64,000 nt of DNA from assembly GCA_900544285.1 (NCBI GenBank), contig UQUT01000006.1, positions 29,043 through 93,042 of the forward strand, in the 5' to 3' direction. The notes under the pieces were generated by a model. It was not told where the DNA came from. It searched no databases and was given only the letters and a program-made list of their open reading frames with translations. The translations under genes were made by a program, and so were the position numbers. Within the stretch, counting starts at the first letter, position 1, and every line of letters starts with the position of its first letter. This stretch comes from an uncultured Eubacterium sp. Lineage in GTDB: Bacteria > Bacillota > Clostridia > Oscillospirales > CAG-272. This document shows positions 15,969-23,774 of the stretch, piece after piece.

Positions 15969-16589
15969 TTAACAGAGGGAAGCCAATATTTCAACGGCAT
16001 TTTTTTCGCAGATCGGCTTGCAATGCTCAAAAAGAAACGCGGCGGCGTTTTCACTCGGGCAACGTTTCCCGAATTCATCCATAAACACCCCTCCGTTTTT
16101 ATAGGCACATTTGCCGACATACCGCGGAGCGACTTCATTTATCATCAGGTAATATCTGCGTTTTGTGTCGTCGCCGAAAAATGCAGAGCTCTCCCCCTCG
16201 TAACCCGAGGTTTTCAGACAGCGGCATGACGCAAGCATATTTTCAAGTGATGAAAAAGAATATACGGCGCAGCCGCGCACCGTCTGCGGCAATGCTATGT
16301 CCTTTGCGTTATAGCTCATATCTGTCTCCGACGGGGAAGGCTTTTCATCTATTTTCGTTATGTATATCTGGCAACCGCCGCTCTTTTCGGGATAAACACG
16401 GATACATATCCTGCCGCAGGCGGCGTCAAAGCCGGTGCGATGCTTTGCCTCGTCAAACATATCCCAAAGGGCGCGACGTGTTTCCGTGTTGTCATAATCT
16501 ATCTTCTCGCAGGTCAGGTCATATTTTATCATATCGAAAGGCGTCAGACAGATTTTCAGTTTTTCCTTGTCAATCAAAGTCATCTCCAA
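15969..16589 (-). CDS. mecA: MecA-type adaptor protein for ClpC
   Basis: A 206-residue negatively charged adaptor. The N-terminal segment (KLKICLTPFDMIKYDLTCEKIDY) is the substrate-binding MecA head and the ALWDMFDEAKHRTGF block is characteristic; the C-terminal domain (about 110-206) would dock on the ClpC ATPase. MecA proteins deliver substrates to ClpCP. Length is close to Bacillus MecA (218). The ATG follows TTTGGAG; an extended -10 (TGTTATAAT) lies about 40 bp upstream. The substrate in this organism is unknown. Confidence 0.8.
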   Translation of the reverse strand: MEMTLIDKEKLKICLTPFDMIKYDLTCEKIDYDNTETRRALWDMFDEAKHRTGFDAACGRICIRVYPEKSGGCQIYITKIDEKPSPSETDMSYNAKDIALPQTVRGCAVYSFSSLENMLASCRCLKTSGYEGESSAFFGDDTKRRYYLMINEVAPRYVGKCAYKNGGVFMDEFGKRCPSENAAAFLFEHCKPICEKNAVEILASLC

Positions 16590-16624
16590 ACGGCATCACC
16601 CCAAAAAAGTTTTTAACACCTGAT

Positions 16625-16634
16625 ATTATAACAG
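16625..16634 (-). promoter_or_regulatory. Extended -10 promoter candidate for mecA
   Basis: Minus strand TGTTATAAT with no good -35 17 bp upstream; position 36 bp before the start fits. Confidence 0.35.
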
Positions 16635-16759
16635 TCGACAGGCAAAAAAGATAGTGCAAAAAATATGGTATTTTGCCGTCCCCGTCGGAGCCTCCCTCCG
16701 TTTCATCGGCATATGTACCACCGCATGACGTCTCTTTGCATAAATATTTCCGTCGTCAC

Positions 16760-16788
16760 TTGAAAAATTCATAAAAAGATGATATTAT
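16760..16788 (+). promoter_or_regulatory. Sigma-A promoter of trpS
   Basis: TTGAAA (16760-16765), 17-bp spacer ending TGA, TATTAT (16783-16788). The leader of about 60 nt lacks a T-box motif. Nothing else was recognised between mecA and trpS (16590-16854). Confidence 0.7.
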
Positions 16789-16854
16789 ATATTATGTGTA
16801 TTTATATCTTTATGTGATATGGAAAAATCAATCCAAAGAAGGTGGAATTTATAT

Positions 16855-17862
16855 ATGGAATTTGCAAATGACAAAAAAATCGTTTTTTCGGGCGTACAGC
16901 CTTCGGGCAACCTCACAATCGGAAATTACCTCGGCGCGATAAAAAACTGGCGCGCCCTTGAAGATGAGTATAACTGCATTTATTGCGTTGTCGATATGCA
17001 TGCGATAACCGTCCGTCAGGATCCCGCAGAGCTTCGCAGAAGAACAATGGAAACGCTTGCAATCTATCTTGCAAGCGGACTAGACCCCGAAAAGGTTCTC
17101 TTTTTCGTTCAGAGCCATGTCCCCGCTCACGCACAGCTCGCATGGGTGCTCGACTGTTATACAATGTTCGGCGAGCTTTCCAGAATGACGCAATTCAAGG
17201 ATAAAAGCGCAAAAAATGCGCAGAATATCAACGCCGGACTCTTCACATATCCTTCCCTCATGGCGGCGGACATCCTGCTCTATAAAGCTTCGCTCGTGCC
17301 TGTCGGCATTGACCAGAAGCAGCATGTCGAAATAACAAGAGACATCGCGGAGCGATTCAACCAGATATACGGGGAGACCTTTGTCATTCCCGAAACGTAC
17401 ACGCCGCAAACGGGCAAAAAAATCTATTCCCTTGCCGACCCGACAAAGAAGATGAGCAAATCCGACGAAAACGAAAACGCCGTCATCACCCTGCTCGATG
17501 ACAGAGACGCCATAATCCGTAAGTTCAAAAGAGCCGTTACGGACAGCGAAACCTCCGTTCGCTATGCGGAAGGAAAAGACGGCATAAACAATCTTATGAC
17601 GATATACTCATGCTTCACAGGCAAAACAATGGAAGAAATCGAAAGAGAATTTGAAGGCAAAGGCTACGGCGATTTCAAGCTCGCCGTCGGCGAAGCCTGT
17701 GCGGACGGGCTCGCTCCCTTCCAGAGCGAATACAAGCGCCTCATGGCAGACAAGGCATATCTTGAAGGTATCATGAAGCAGGGCTCCGCATATGCGGGCT
17801 ATCTCGCCTCGAAGACCCTCTCGAAGGTATACAGAAAGATAGGATTTTTGCAGATAAAATAA
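16855..17862 (+). CDS. trpS: Tryptophan-tRNA ligase
   Basis: A 335-residue class-I synthetase that charges tRNA-Trp. The HIGH-like motif is PSGNLTIGNYLGA near the N-terminus, the KMSKS loop is KKMSKSDEN around 195-205, and the tryptophan-binding GELSRMTQFKDK is present. The ATG at 16855 is preferred because AAAGAAGGTGG lies 9 bases upstream; a frame open from 16819 has no site. Bacterial TrpS length is normal. A second gene, for the TagO-like transferase, follows after 21 bp. Confidence 0.94.
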   Translation: MEFANDKKIVFSGVQPSGNLTIGNYLGAIKNWRALEDEYNCIYCVVDMHAITVRQDPAELRRRTMETLAIYLASGLDPEKVLFFVQSHVPAHAQLAWVLDCYTMFGELSRMTQFKDKSAKNAQNINAGLFTYPSLMAADILLYKASLVPVGIDQKQHVEITRDIAERFNQIYGETFVIPETYTPQTGKKIYSLADPTKKMSKSDENENAVITLLDDRDAIIRKFKRAVTDSETSVRYAEGKDGINNLMTIYSCFTGKTMEEIEREFEGKGYGDFKLAVGEACADGLAPFQSEYKRLMADKAYLEGIMKQGSAYAGYLASKTLSKVYRKIGFLQIK

Positions 17863-17883
17863 AACCGAAAGGAATAAAAAATT

Positions 17884-19110
17884 ATGCCGTACGAGCCGAT
17901 TTTCACAAAAGAAAACCTCGCATACCTTGCGATACTCGCGGTATCGCTCCTCATAACTTTTTTATTTGCTCCTTTGACAAAACTCATCGCGCAGAAAACA
18001 GGCGCAGTTGACGTCCCCGATAAAGAAAGAAAGTTTCATCGCGCACCGACTCCCCGCCTCGGCGGAATAGCAATGGCGATAGGCTTTGCAGCGGCGGCAA
18101 TATGCGCCTCCGTACTTCTATTTGAAGAAATACCGAAGATTGTGACGGTCACAACCGTCGGCGGTGCGCTCATATGCACAGTCGGCGTGCTTGACGACAT
18201 CTTCAACCTGCCGGCATGGCTCAAGCTCCTCGCGCAGACGGCAATCGCAACAATGACAGCCTTCTGGGGCGGCGCGATAGAATACACAACAATTTTCGGA
18301 ACATACCACCTCGGCGCCTTTGCCGTCCCGCTGACAGTCCTTTGGATGGTTCTCGTCATAAATTCGATGAACCTCCTCGACGGGCTTGACGGGCTCGCCT
18401 GCGGTGTGTCATTCCTCAGTGCAGTCGTACTTCTGATACTTTCCATACTTATGGGAGAACCGGTCTGCGCCGTCATCGCCGCGGCAATCTGCGGCACGAC
18501 CCTCGGCTTTATCCCGTATAACGCAAACCCCGCGGCAATATTCATGGGTGACTGTGGCTCAATGCTCCTCGGATATGTTTTCGCGTGCCTTTCCGTTTTC
18601 GGATTTTTCAAGGGCGCGACGCTCATGTCCGCCGTGGCTCCCGCGCTTGTCTTTGCCCTGCCCCTCATAGACTCGACCGTCGTGTTCTTCACAAGGGTAT
18701 CGCAGAGCAAAAACCCCTTCAAGGCGGACAGATGTCATCTGCACTATAAGCTCCTCGACGTTGGCTTTTCGCAGGCGCAGTCGGTCACGATAATATATAT
18801 ATCTTCGGCTCTGTGCTGTGCGGCGGCGATAATTTCGCTTTATTATAAGCTCGCAGCATTTCTCATCGTTGCAATCGTGTGTGTGTTCCTGCTGTTCTTA
18901 AAGCACATGGACAAGCTCGTCCCCGGGATAAGAAAAATGAAAAAGGAAGCGGCTATGGCGGGCGAAGCGCCCGCAGTCGACGTCTCTCCGGATGAAGCCA
19001 GACAGCGCCGCGACGAAAACATAACCACCGAAAAGGTCACAATATCCGATACGGATGAGCCCGCGTCGGATGAGCATAAAGAAGGCTCGGAAGGGACAGA
19101 CGGACAGTGA
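17884..19110 (+). CDS. tagO: Undecaprenyl-phosphate glycosyl-1-phosphate transferase (MraY/WecA/TagO family)
   Basis: A 408-residue multi-spanning membrane enzyme (about 10-11 helices) that transfers a HexNAc-1-phosphate to undecaprenyl phosphate, starting wall teichoic acid or capsule synthesis. The diagnostic motifs are HRAPTPRLGGIAM, NLLDGLDGLACG, FMGDCGSMLLGY and a late HLHYKLLDVGFS. The last, and a charged tail of about 70 residues, separate it from MraY and favour the TagO/WecA branch. The symbol is by analogy. The stop overlaps the GTG start of the next gene (GTGA). Confidence 0.85.
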   Translation: MPYEPIFTKENLAYLAILAVSLLITFLFAPLTKLIAQKTGAVDVPDKERKFHRAPTPRLGGIAMAIGFAAAAICASVLLFEEIPKIVTVTTVGGALICTVGVLDDIFNLPAWLKLLAQTAIATMTAFWGGAIEYTTIFGTYHLGAFAVPLTVLWMVLVINSMNLLDGLDGLACGVSFLSAVVLLILSILMGEPVCAVIAAAICGTTLGFIPYNANPAAIFMGDCGSMLLGYVFACLSVFGFFKGATLMSAVAPALVFALPLIDSTVVFFTRVSQSKNPFKADRCHLHYKLLDVGFSQAQSVTIIYISSALCCAAAIISLYYKLAAFLIVAIVCVFLLFLKHMDKLVPGIRKMKKEAAMAGEAPAVDVSPDEARQRRDENITTEKVTISDTDEPASDEHKEGSEGTDGQ

Positions 19111-19877
19111 AAAACAGACCGAAGGACGAAGGAAAAAGCGAAGTTTTATCGCTCGTTTCAATACTGTCGATAATCGTTGCGCTCGCGGCTGTGTGCCTTC
19201 TGTGCCTCTTTATTCTGAACAGAATGGGCGTATACGATGTGCCGTGGTTCCTTTCAAAGAGCAAAAATCATGACATTTCGCTCACCCCATCGGATGATAT
19301 TTCAAACAATCTTTTCGAGAAAAACAGCTCAAAGATAAGCTATATATCGTCGCAGGCAAGCGAGCAGACGCTGAAAAACCTCGTCATTTCCATACCGGAA
19401 AGAAATATCTATTCCATCCGCGCAAGCATTTTGTATATGACAACGGACGAAGAAATCTCCCTCACCCTTGCTTCGGCAAGAAGCGGCGACGTTTATAAAA
19501 TGGAAATTACGGACGGGTCGGGCACCGTCAGGCTTGCCGTCAGCTGTGACGGAAAAACGCAGACCGTCACCGAGGACGGAGAAACGTTTTCTTCCCCCTG
19601 TGGCGGCGACGGTTGCTTCTATATTTATTCCCTGATGCCGGATTTTCAGAATCTTCTCGGCGACAATTGCGGAATAATGTACACAGGCGAGGACGGCGAT
19701 ACTTACGAAATCATTTTCGACTCCGGCTCCGAGGGCATTATAACGGACGTCAGAATATCAATGACATCCGGAGCGATTATTTCCGTCAAATCTTATAAAA
19801 ACGGGCGCCCGATATATTCTTTTGAAACGCTCGGATATTCCGAAAGCTATGATGAAAGCGTTTTTCGTACCGACTGA
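19107..19877 (+). CDS. Membrane-anchored protein of unknown function
   Basis: A 256-residue protein with one N-terminal membrane helix (about 16-38) and an extracytoplasmic domain of mainly beta character. It resembles lipoprotein-localisation/DUF outer-layer sensor folds in general pattern only; I do not recognise the family. The GTG start overlaps the stop of the TagO-like gene by 4 bp, which implies coupled expression and perhaps a role at the same membrane-linked glycan pathway. The C-terminus faces a convergent gene 3 bp away, with no terminator between them. Confidence 0.7.
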   Translation: MKNRPKDEGKSEVLSLVSILSIIVALAAVCLLCLFILNRMGVYDVPWFLSKSKNHDISLTPSDDISNNLFEKNSSKISYISSQASEQTLKNLVISIPERNIYSIRASILYMTTDEEISLTLASARSGDVYKMEITDGSGTVRLAVSCDGKTQTVTEDGETFSSPCGGDGCFYIYSLMPDFQNLLGDNCGIMYTGEDGDTYEIIFDSGSEGIITDVRISMTSGAIISVKSYKNGRPIYSFETLGYSESYDESVFRTD

Positions 19878-19879
19878 CA

Positions 19880-20239
19880 TCACAGCATTACAAGCGCAAG
19901 CAAAACAATGAGCAGGAGCGTGCTGTCGCTGTCCTGCAAAGTCATATAAAAGACGATACCGTAAATAAGAAGGTCGTCGGCGGATATTTTGGAAAGCAGA
20001 TTTCCGAGATATCCGCTCTTTTTTTCGCATAGCGGCGTCTTTTCCGCGCACGGACACCCCTCCCCGCTTTCCCCGCAGGGCTTCGGCGGAGGCGGCGGAG
20101 CCGGCTTTGGCGGTGGCGGCGACGGACGGAACATCTGCGTCGTGCCCTGTTGCTCCTCTGCGGGATGATATTTTATCGCGCTCCCTCCGTAATCGGTCGG
20201 GACGCGCACTCCTCCCGAAAAAACTCTGTTATACATCAA
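19880..20239 (-). CDS. Small Pro-rich protein with hydrophobic C-terminus
   Basis: A 119-residue protein in three parts: a polar head with YGGSAIKYHP (about 17-27), a polyproline/Cys linker (SPPPPKPAPPPPPKPCGE then CPCAEK, about 40-68), and a hydrophobic C-terminal helix preceded by SADDLLIYGIVF and the acidic DSDST. From memory, small proteins with similar acidic-hydrophobic tails recur in spore-forming Clostridia, but no function is known to me. GGGAGGATATTTG precedes the ATG. It is the last of three consecutive minus-strand small genes, 127 bp after the previous one. Confidence 0.65.
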   Translation of the reverse strand: MMYNRVFSGGVRVPTDYGGSAIKYHPAEEQQGTTQMFRPSPPPPKPAPPPPPKPCGESGEGCPCAEKTPLCEKKSGYLGNLLSKISADDLLIYGIVFYMTLQDSDSTLLLIVLLALVML

Positions 20240-20366
20240 ATATCCTCCCTAAAAATAAATTTGCAGGCTCTCCGGCTTTCATCCGCCCGCCAAATAAACG
20301 TCCCTCGCAGAAACATAAAAACCGTTTTCAGCGCCTGCGGCATGGCTCCGGGATCAGACAGACACG

Positions 20367-20747
20367 TCAAAGCAGCTTGCCGAACGTCCCGAACAGCTCC
20401 GCGAGCTTCATTGCGGAAAGAATTCTGTCAATTTTCTCGCAGCGGCTTTCGTCCATATAGGGCTTGAGCGCAATGAGAAGCGCCCTCCCGTTTTTAACCG
20501 TCTGCGAGCAGGACGGTTGTCTGCACGGGCACGGCGGCGTGGGCGGGGGCACATCGCATGGCTTTTTCCCTTCGCAACAGTCACCGCAAGGCGGCATGAC
20601 GGCGCACCCTCCGTCACAGGACTTTTCCTCCGGTCGCGGCGGCTTCTCCTCCCCATGCCCCTTTCCCGATATTATCGCATTGATCTTCTCCCCTATCGAA
20701 GGATCGGACATAACGGCTCCGAGCTTTTCAAAAACAGCGGGATCCAT
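20367..20747 (-). CDS. Small Pro/Cys-rich protein, unknown function
   Basis: A 126-residue protein. A helical head (MDPAVFEKLGAVMSDPSIGE) is followed by a Lys/Pro/Cys linker with many cysteines (CDGGC, CGDCC, CPCRQPSC, about 50-82) and a helical tail (ALLIALKPYMDESRCEKIDR) in which the Lys-Pro-Tyr and Asp-Arg pattern looks conserved. The ATG at 20747 is chosen because GGGGGAAACGAC precedes it; the frame is open to 20804 but would overlap the upstream gene. No family is recognised with certainty. The Cys linker could be cross-linked in a spore or envelope layer, which is inference from the composition. Confidence 0.62.
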   Translation of the reverse strand: MDPAVFEKLGAVMSDPSIGEKINAIISGKGHGEEKPPRPEEKSCDGGCAVMPPCGDCCEGKKPCDVPPPTPPCPCRQPSCSQTVKNGRALLIALKPYMDESRCEKIDRILSAMKLAELFGTFGKLL

Positions 20748-20763
20748 GTCGTTTCCCCCGCCG

Positions 20764-20970
20764 TCACTTTCCGAGCCCGCCGAGAAACTTCCGCAGGTCA
20801 TCATCGGATACCATTGTAAGCAAAGCGCGTGCCTTTGCCATGTCGCGTGTCATGCTCTGCGCGTCCTCGCGGCTTATTCCGATAACCTCTGCAATTTCAA
20901 GGAGCTTTTCCCGAAGGGTCTCGTCGTCATATGAAAGCAGCTCCGAAAGGCTCTTTTTATTTATTTCCAT
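20764..20970 (-). CDS. Small helical protein, unknown function
   Basis: A 68-residue charged, all-helical protein (LSELLSYDDETLREKLLEIA, later DDDLRKFLGGLGK). It has no signal, Cys or membrane segment. GGAGGTATTCTT before the ATG is a strong site. It opens the three-gene minus-strand cluster and ends 16 bp before the next start. The upstream region (20971-21050) contains CATATTAT on the minus strand, which could be a sigma-E -10, but no matching -35 was found. Confidence 0.6.
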   Translation of the reverse strand: MEINKKSLSELLSYDDETLREKLLEIAEVIGISREDAQSMTRDMAKARALLTMVSDDDLRKFLGGLGK

Positions 20971-21097
20971 AAGAATACCTCCGTATATAAATGGTGTTTA
21001 CAAATATAATATGTAGAAAATTACCTCTTGTGAGAGGGCTTTTATCAAAAAAGTTGTACGGTCGTACTGTTTTTTTGCACTTTTTTCAAAATAACAC

Positions 21098-21126
21098 TTG
21101 AAATATCCTTCAGTTTATTTTATAAT
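21098..21126 (+). promoter_or_regulatory. Sigma-A promoter of acpP
   Basis: TTGAAA (21098-21103), 17-bp spacer, TATAAT (21121-21126). A short GTACG-GT-CGTAC hairpin flanked by A and T runs lies just upstream (about 21048-21077). Confidence 0.75.
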
Positions 21127-21164
21127 CAATAAAGAATTCAAAATCTTGAAGGAGAAATATTCAA

Positions 21165-21389
21165 ATGCTCGAACTCGTAAAGGAAATACTTTCAAAACAG
21201 CTCCGCATAAATGCAGACGAAATCACAGCAGAAACAAGCATAAGAGAGGATCTCGGAGTTGACTCTCTCGACGTTGTCGAAATGCTCATGTCCATAGAAG
21301 AAGAAACTGGTGTTGTCGTTCCCGATGACGCAATCATGAATCTCAAAACGGTCGGCGACGTTGCAAAGTATATAGAAGACAACAAATAA
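21165..21389 (+). CDS. acpP: Acyl carrier protein
   Basis: A 74-residue acidic four-helix protein; the phosphopantetheine attachment serine is in the canonical DSLDVVEM motif (about residue 37). It carries growing acyl chains in fatty-acid synthesis in the cytosol. Length and charge are typical. GAAGGAGAAATATTCAA provides a strong ribosome binding site. The gene stands alone rather than in a fab cluster; the next genes belong to uracil salvage with their own promoter. Confidence 0.95.
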   Translation: MLELVKEILSKQLRINADEITAETSIREDLGVDSLDVVEMLMSIEEETGVVVPDDAIMNLKTVGDVAKYIEDNK

Positions 21390-21450
21390 GTCGTTTTAAC
21401 CCGTCGCTCTATACATATTTCACAAAATTGAATTTTTTTCGGATTTCCCC

Positions 21451-21479
21451 TTTACAAACGCGGGGGAATATGATAAAAT
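21451..21479 (+). promoter_or_regulatory. Sigma-A promoter of pyrR-uracil permease operon
   Basis: TTTACA (21451-21456), 17-bp spacer ending TGA, TAAAAT (21474-21479). Confidence 0.75.
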
Positions 21480-21504
21480 CAGTCAAACCGAATAAAACAA
21501 GCCT

Positions 21505-21594
21505 TTAAGGGCGGTACAGAGATACCGACAAGGTCAGAGATAAAAGCTTTTGGAATTTTTATGCCTTGTCGTATTATGCGACAAGGCATTTTTT
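21505..21594 (+). promoter_or_regulatory. PyrR-dependent transcription attenuator
   Basis: Three elements fit the PyrR mechanism. (1) Hairpin CGGTA-CAGAGA-TACCG (21512-21527), whose hexaloop matches the PyrR-binding consensus CNGNGA. (2) CGACAAGG (21526-21533), overlapping its 3' arm, can pair with CCTTGTCG (21564-21571) as antiterminator. (3) Terminator ATGCCTTGTCG...CGACAAGGCAT (21561-21589) with a T6 run. PyrR bound with UMP should favour the terminator. Confidence 0.85.
21561..21594 (+). terminator. Attenuator terminator upstream of pyrR
   Basis: An 11-bp perfect stem with a 7-nt loop followed by six T residues; the conditional terminator of the PyrR attenuator. Confidence 0.85.
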
Positions 21595-21616
21595 ATGATT
21601 TTTTCGGAGGTCTATT

Positions 21617-22147
21617 ATGGAAAAGATTTTGGCGGACTCACAGGCTGTCGAACGCATGCTTGCAAGACTGGCACACGAAGTAATAGAGAAAAACCCGTGC
21701 CTTTCGGACATCGCGCTCATCGGAATACTTCGCAGGGGCGCAAGCCTTGCGGATATGCTGGCGGCTAAAATATCGGATTTTTCAGGCGAAAAGATACAGA
21801 CAGGATACCTCGACATCACTCTTTACAGAGACGATTTGAGCAAGTTTTCCGAGTCTCCTTCCGTCAACGGAAGCGACATATGCTTTGATATAACGGGAAA
21901 AACGCTCATCCTCGTCGATGATGTCATCTTCACGGGACGCACGGTCAGAGCCGCGATAGAAGCGCTTTTCGACCTCGGCAGACCGAAAAGAATACAGCTC
22001 GCCGCCCTCGTCGACAGAGGTCACAGAGAGCTGCCTATAAAGCCGGATTACGTCGGCAAAAACATTCCCACCTCGCTCAATGAGGTCGTTATGGTCAAGG
22101 TTCCGAAATACGACGGAGAGCTATCCGTGGGATTAAAAAGTATTTGA
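21617..22147 (+). CDS. pyrR: Bifunctional pyr operon regulator/uracil phosphoribosyltransferase
   Basis: A 176-residue phosphoribosyltransferase-fold protein; the PRPP loop is LVDDVIFTGRTVRAA (about 94-108). PyrR binds pyr leader RNA in response to UMP and also makes UMP from uracil and PRPP. Length and motifs are standard. It lies 23 bp after its own attenuator terminator, so it is predicted to be autoregulated. The uracil permease gene follows after 47 bp. The biosynthetic pyr genes are not in this window, so this is the salvage part of the regulon. Confidence 0.93.
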   Translation: MEKILADSQAVERMLARLAHEVIEKNPCLSDIALIGILRRGASLADMLAAKISDFSGEKIQTGYLDITLYRDDLSKFSESPSVNGSDICFDITGKTLILVDDVIFTGRTVRAAIEALFDLGRPKRIQLAALVDRGHRELPIKPDYVGKNIPTSLNEVVMVKVPKYDGELSVGLKSI

Positions 22148-22194
22148 TTCCGTAAGGAATGAAATAAAAAATTTTTTCAGAGGGGAAAAACTTT

Positions 22195-23598
22195 ATGAAA
22201 CTGATTTACAATGTTGAAGACAAACCGAAGTTCGGGCAAGTTATTGTGTTCGCGCTTCAGCAACTTCTTGCCATCCTTGCGGCAACGATAGCTGTTCCGG
22301 CAATCATCGGTCACGGTATGTCGCAGTCGGCTGCACTTTTCGGAGCGGGCGTAGGCACAATCGTTTATCTGCTCTTTACAAAATTCAAGAGCCCCGTGTT
22401 CCTCGGCTCATCATTCGCATTCCTCGGCTCGATGGCAGCGGCTTTTGCAGGCGGCGTATCTGCATCGGCAGGCTATCTCGGTCTCATCATAGGCGCGGCA
22501 ATGGCAGGACTTGTTTATGTCATCATCGCAATAACGGTCAAGTTCGCTGGCGTTAACTGGCTTTCAAAGCTTATGCCTCCTGTTGTTGTAGGACCTACGG
22601 TTGCAATAATCGGTCTTTCTCTCGCAGGAAACGCAATCGGTGACGCTGTCGGCGGCGCGGCAAAGGACGCAAATGGCGCTTTCATAATGAACGCTCACTC
22701 GCTCGTATGCCTTGCATGCGGACTTGTAACACTCTTCGCGGTCATTATCGCGTCCGTATTCGGAAAGAAAATGGCAAAGCTCATCCCCTTCATAATAGGT
22801 ATAGTCGCAGGCTATGCGGTTGCGGCAATATTCACGGTAATCGGCAACACAGCAAACATCGAAGCACTTAAAATAATCGACTTCAGCAAATTCGCAGACC
22901 TCAAATGGTACCCCGATTTCACATTCATCAAAGCATTCTCCGGCGATTATAACTTCGGTGACGGCAGCACGTTCTGGTCATACCTCGGAACAATCGCGGT
23001 TGCATACGTTCCCGTCGCATTCGTAGTATTCGCTGAGCACATTGCAGATCACGAAAACCTTTCAAGCATAATCGGCAGAGACCTCCTCAAGGAGCCGGGA
23101 CTTCACAGAACCCTCCTCGGCGACGGCGTCGGCTCAATCGCGGGCGCGCTCTTCGGCGGCTGCCCCAACACTACATACGGTGAGTCCGTCGGCTGCGTCG
23201 CAATCACGGGTAACGCTTCGGTCGTAACAATTCTCGCAACGGCAATCCTCTGCATAATCGCGTCATTCTTCGCACCGTTCGTAACATTCCTTTCAACAAT
23301 CCCCTCGTGCGTAATGGGCGGAGTCTGCATAACACTCTACGGCTTCATCGCGGTAAGCGGTCTTAAGATGATACAGACAGTCGACCTCGGCGATAACAGA
23401 AACCTCTTCGTCGTAGCTTCGATACTCATCGCAGGCGTCGGCGGAATGAAGCTCCTCTTCGGAAAAGTAACTCTGACAAGCGTCGCATGCGCACTCATCC
23501 TCGGTATCATAGTAAATGCGGTTGTTTCAAAGAAATCCGCAAAGAACACCGAAAGCAGCGAAAGCGAAGCCGAAAAGGTCACATCGGACGTCGAATAA
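22195..23598 (+). CDS. pyrP: Uracil permease (nucleobase:cation symporter-2 family)
   Basis: A 467-residue membrane transporter of the UraA/NCS2 family with about 14 hydrophobic segments. Family motifs are the QQLLAILAATIAVP start, the central VAFVVFAEHIADHENLS with its conserved glutamate, and GGCPNTTYGESVG. It imports uracil with protons. It shares the pyrR attenuator transcript (47-bp gap), so import should fall when UMP is plentiful. The C-terminal tail (about 25 residues) is charged and Ser/Glu-rich. A strong terminator follows. Confidence 0.92.
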   Translation: MKLIYNVEDKPKFGQVIVFALQQLLAILAATIAVPAIIGHGMSQSAALFGAGVGTIVYLLFTKFKSPVFLGSSFAFLGSMAAAFAGGVSASAGYLGLIIGAAMAGLVYVIIAITVKFAGVNWLSKLMPPVVVGPTVAIIGLSLAGNAIGDAVGGAAKDANGAFIMNAHSLVCLACGLVTLFAVIIASVFGKKMAKLIPFIIGIVAGYAVAAIFTVIGNTANIEALKIIDFSKFADLKWYPDFTFIKAFSGDYNFGDGSTFWSYLGTIAVAYVPVAFVVFAEHIADHENLSSIIGRDLLKEPGLHRTLLGDGVGSIAGALFGGCPNTTYGESVGCVAITGNASVVTILATAILCIIASFFAPFVTFLSTIPSCVMGGVCITLYGFIAVSGLKMIQTVDLGDNRNLFVVASILIAGVGGMKLLFGKVTLTSVACALILGIIVNAVVSKKSAKNTESSESEAEKVTSDVE

Positions 23599-23614
23599 AA
23601 TCGGCATAAAATTC

Positions 23615-23642
23615 AAAACCTCCCGAAAGGGAGGTTTTTCTT
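23615..23642 (+). terminator. Terminator of the pyrR-pyrP operon
   Basis: AACCTCCC-GAAA-GGGAGGTT followed by TTTC TTTT. Confidence 0.88.
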
Positions 23643-23654
23643 TTGGAAAATAAC

Positions 23655-23774
23655 AAAACAGAGATGAAAAAATCATCTCTGTTTTCTTAATTAAAAAATA
23701 TGAACAATACAATTACCGAAGTTTCTTTTGCCTACTTTTCTTTTCAAAGAAAAGTATGGTCGAAGAAAAGTAGG
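23655..23774 (-). repeat. Stop-anchored palindrome-terminator element (copy 5)
   Basis: In minus orientation: the palindrome region (23731-23774, with inner arms TACTTTTCTTT and AAAGAAAAGTA and an outer GAAGAAAAGTAGG) abuts the stop codon at 23775. Then come the conserved GAAGTTTCTTTTGCC side (23718-23732) and the terminator AAAACAGAGATGA...TCATCTCTGTTTT (23655-23685). Confidence 0.85.

Noticed and set aside
16590..16854. T-box riboswitch before trpS
   Set aside because: Neither the specifier-loop structure nor the conserved GGTGGNACCGCG-type antiterminator sequence was found; AAAGAAGGTGG there is the ribosome binding site.
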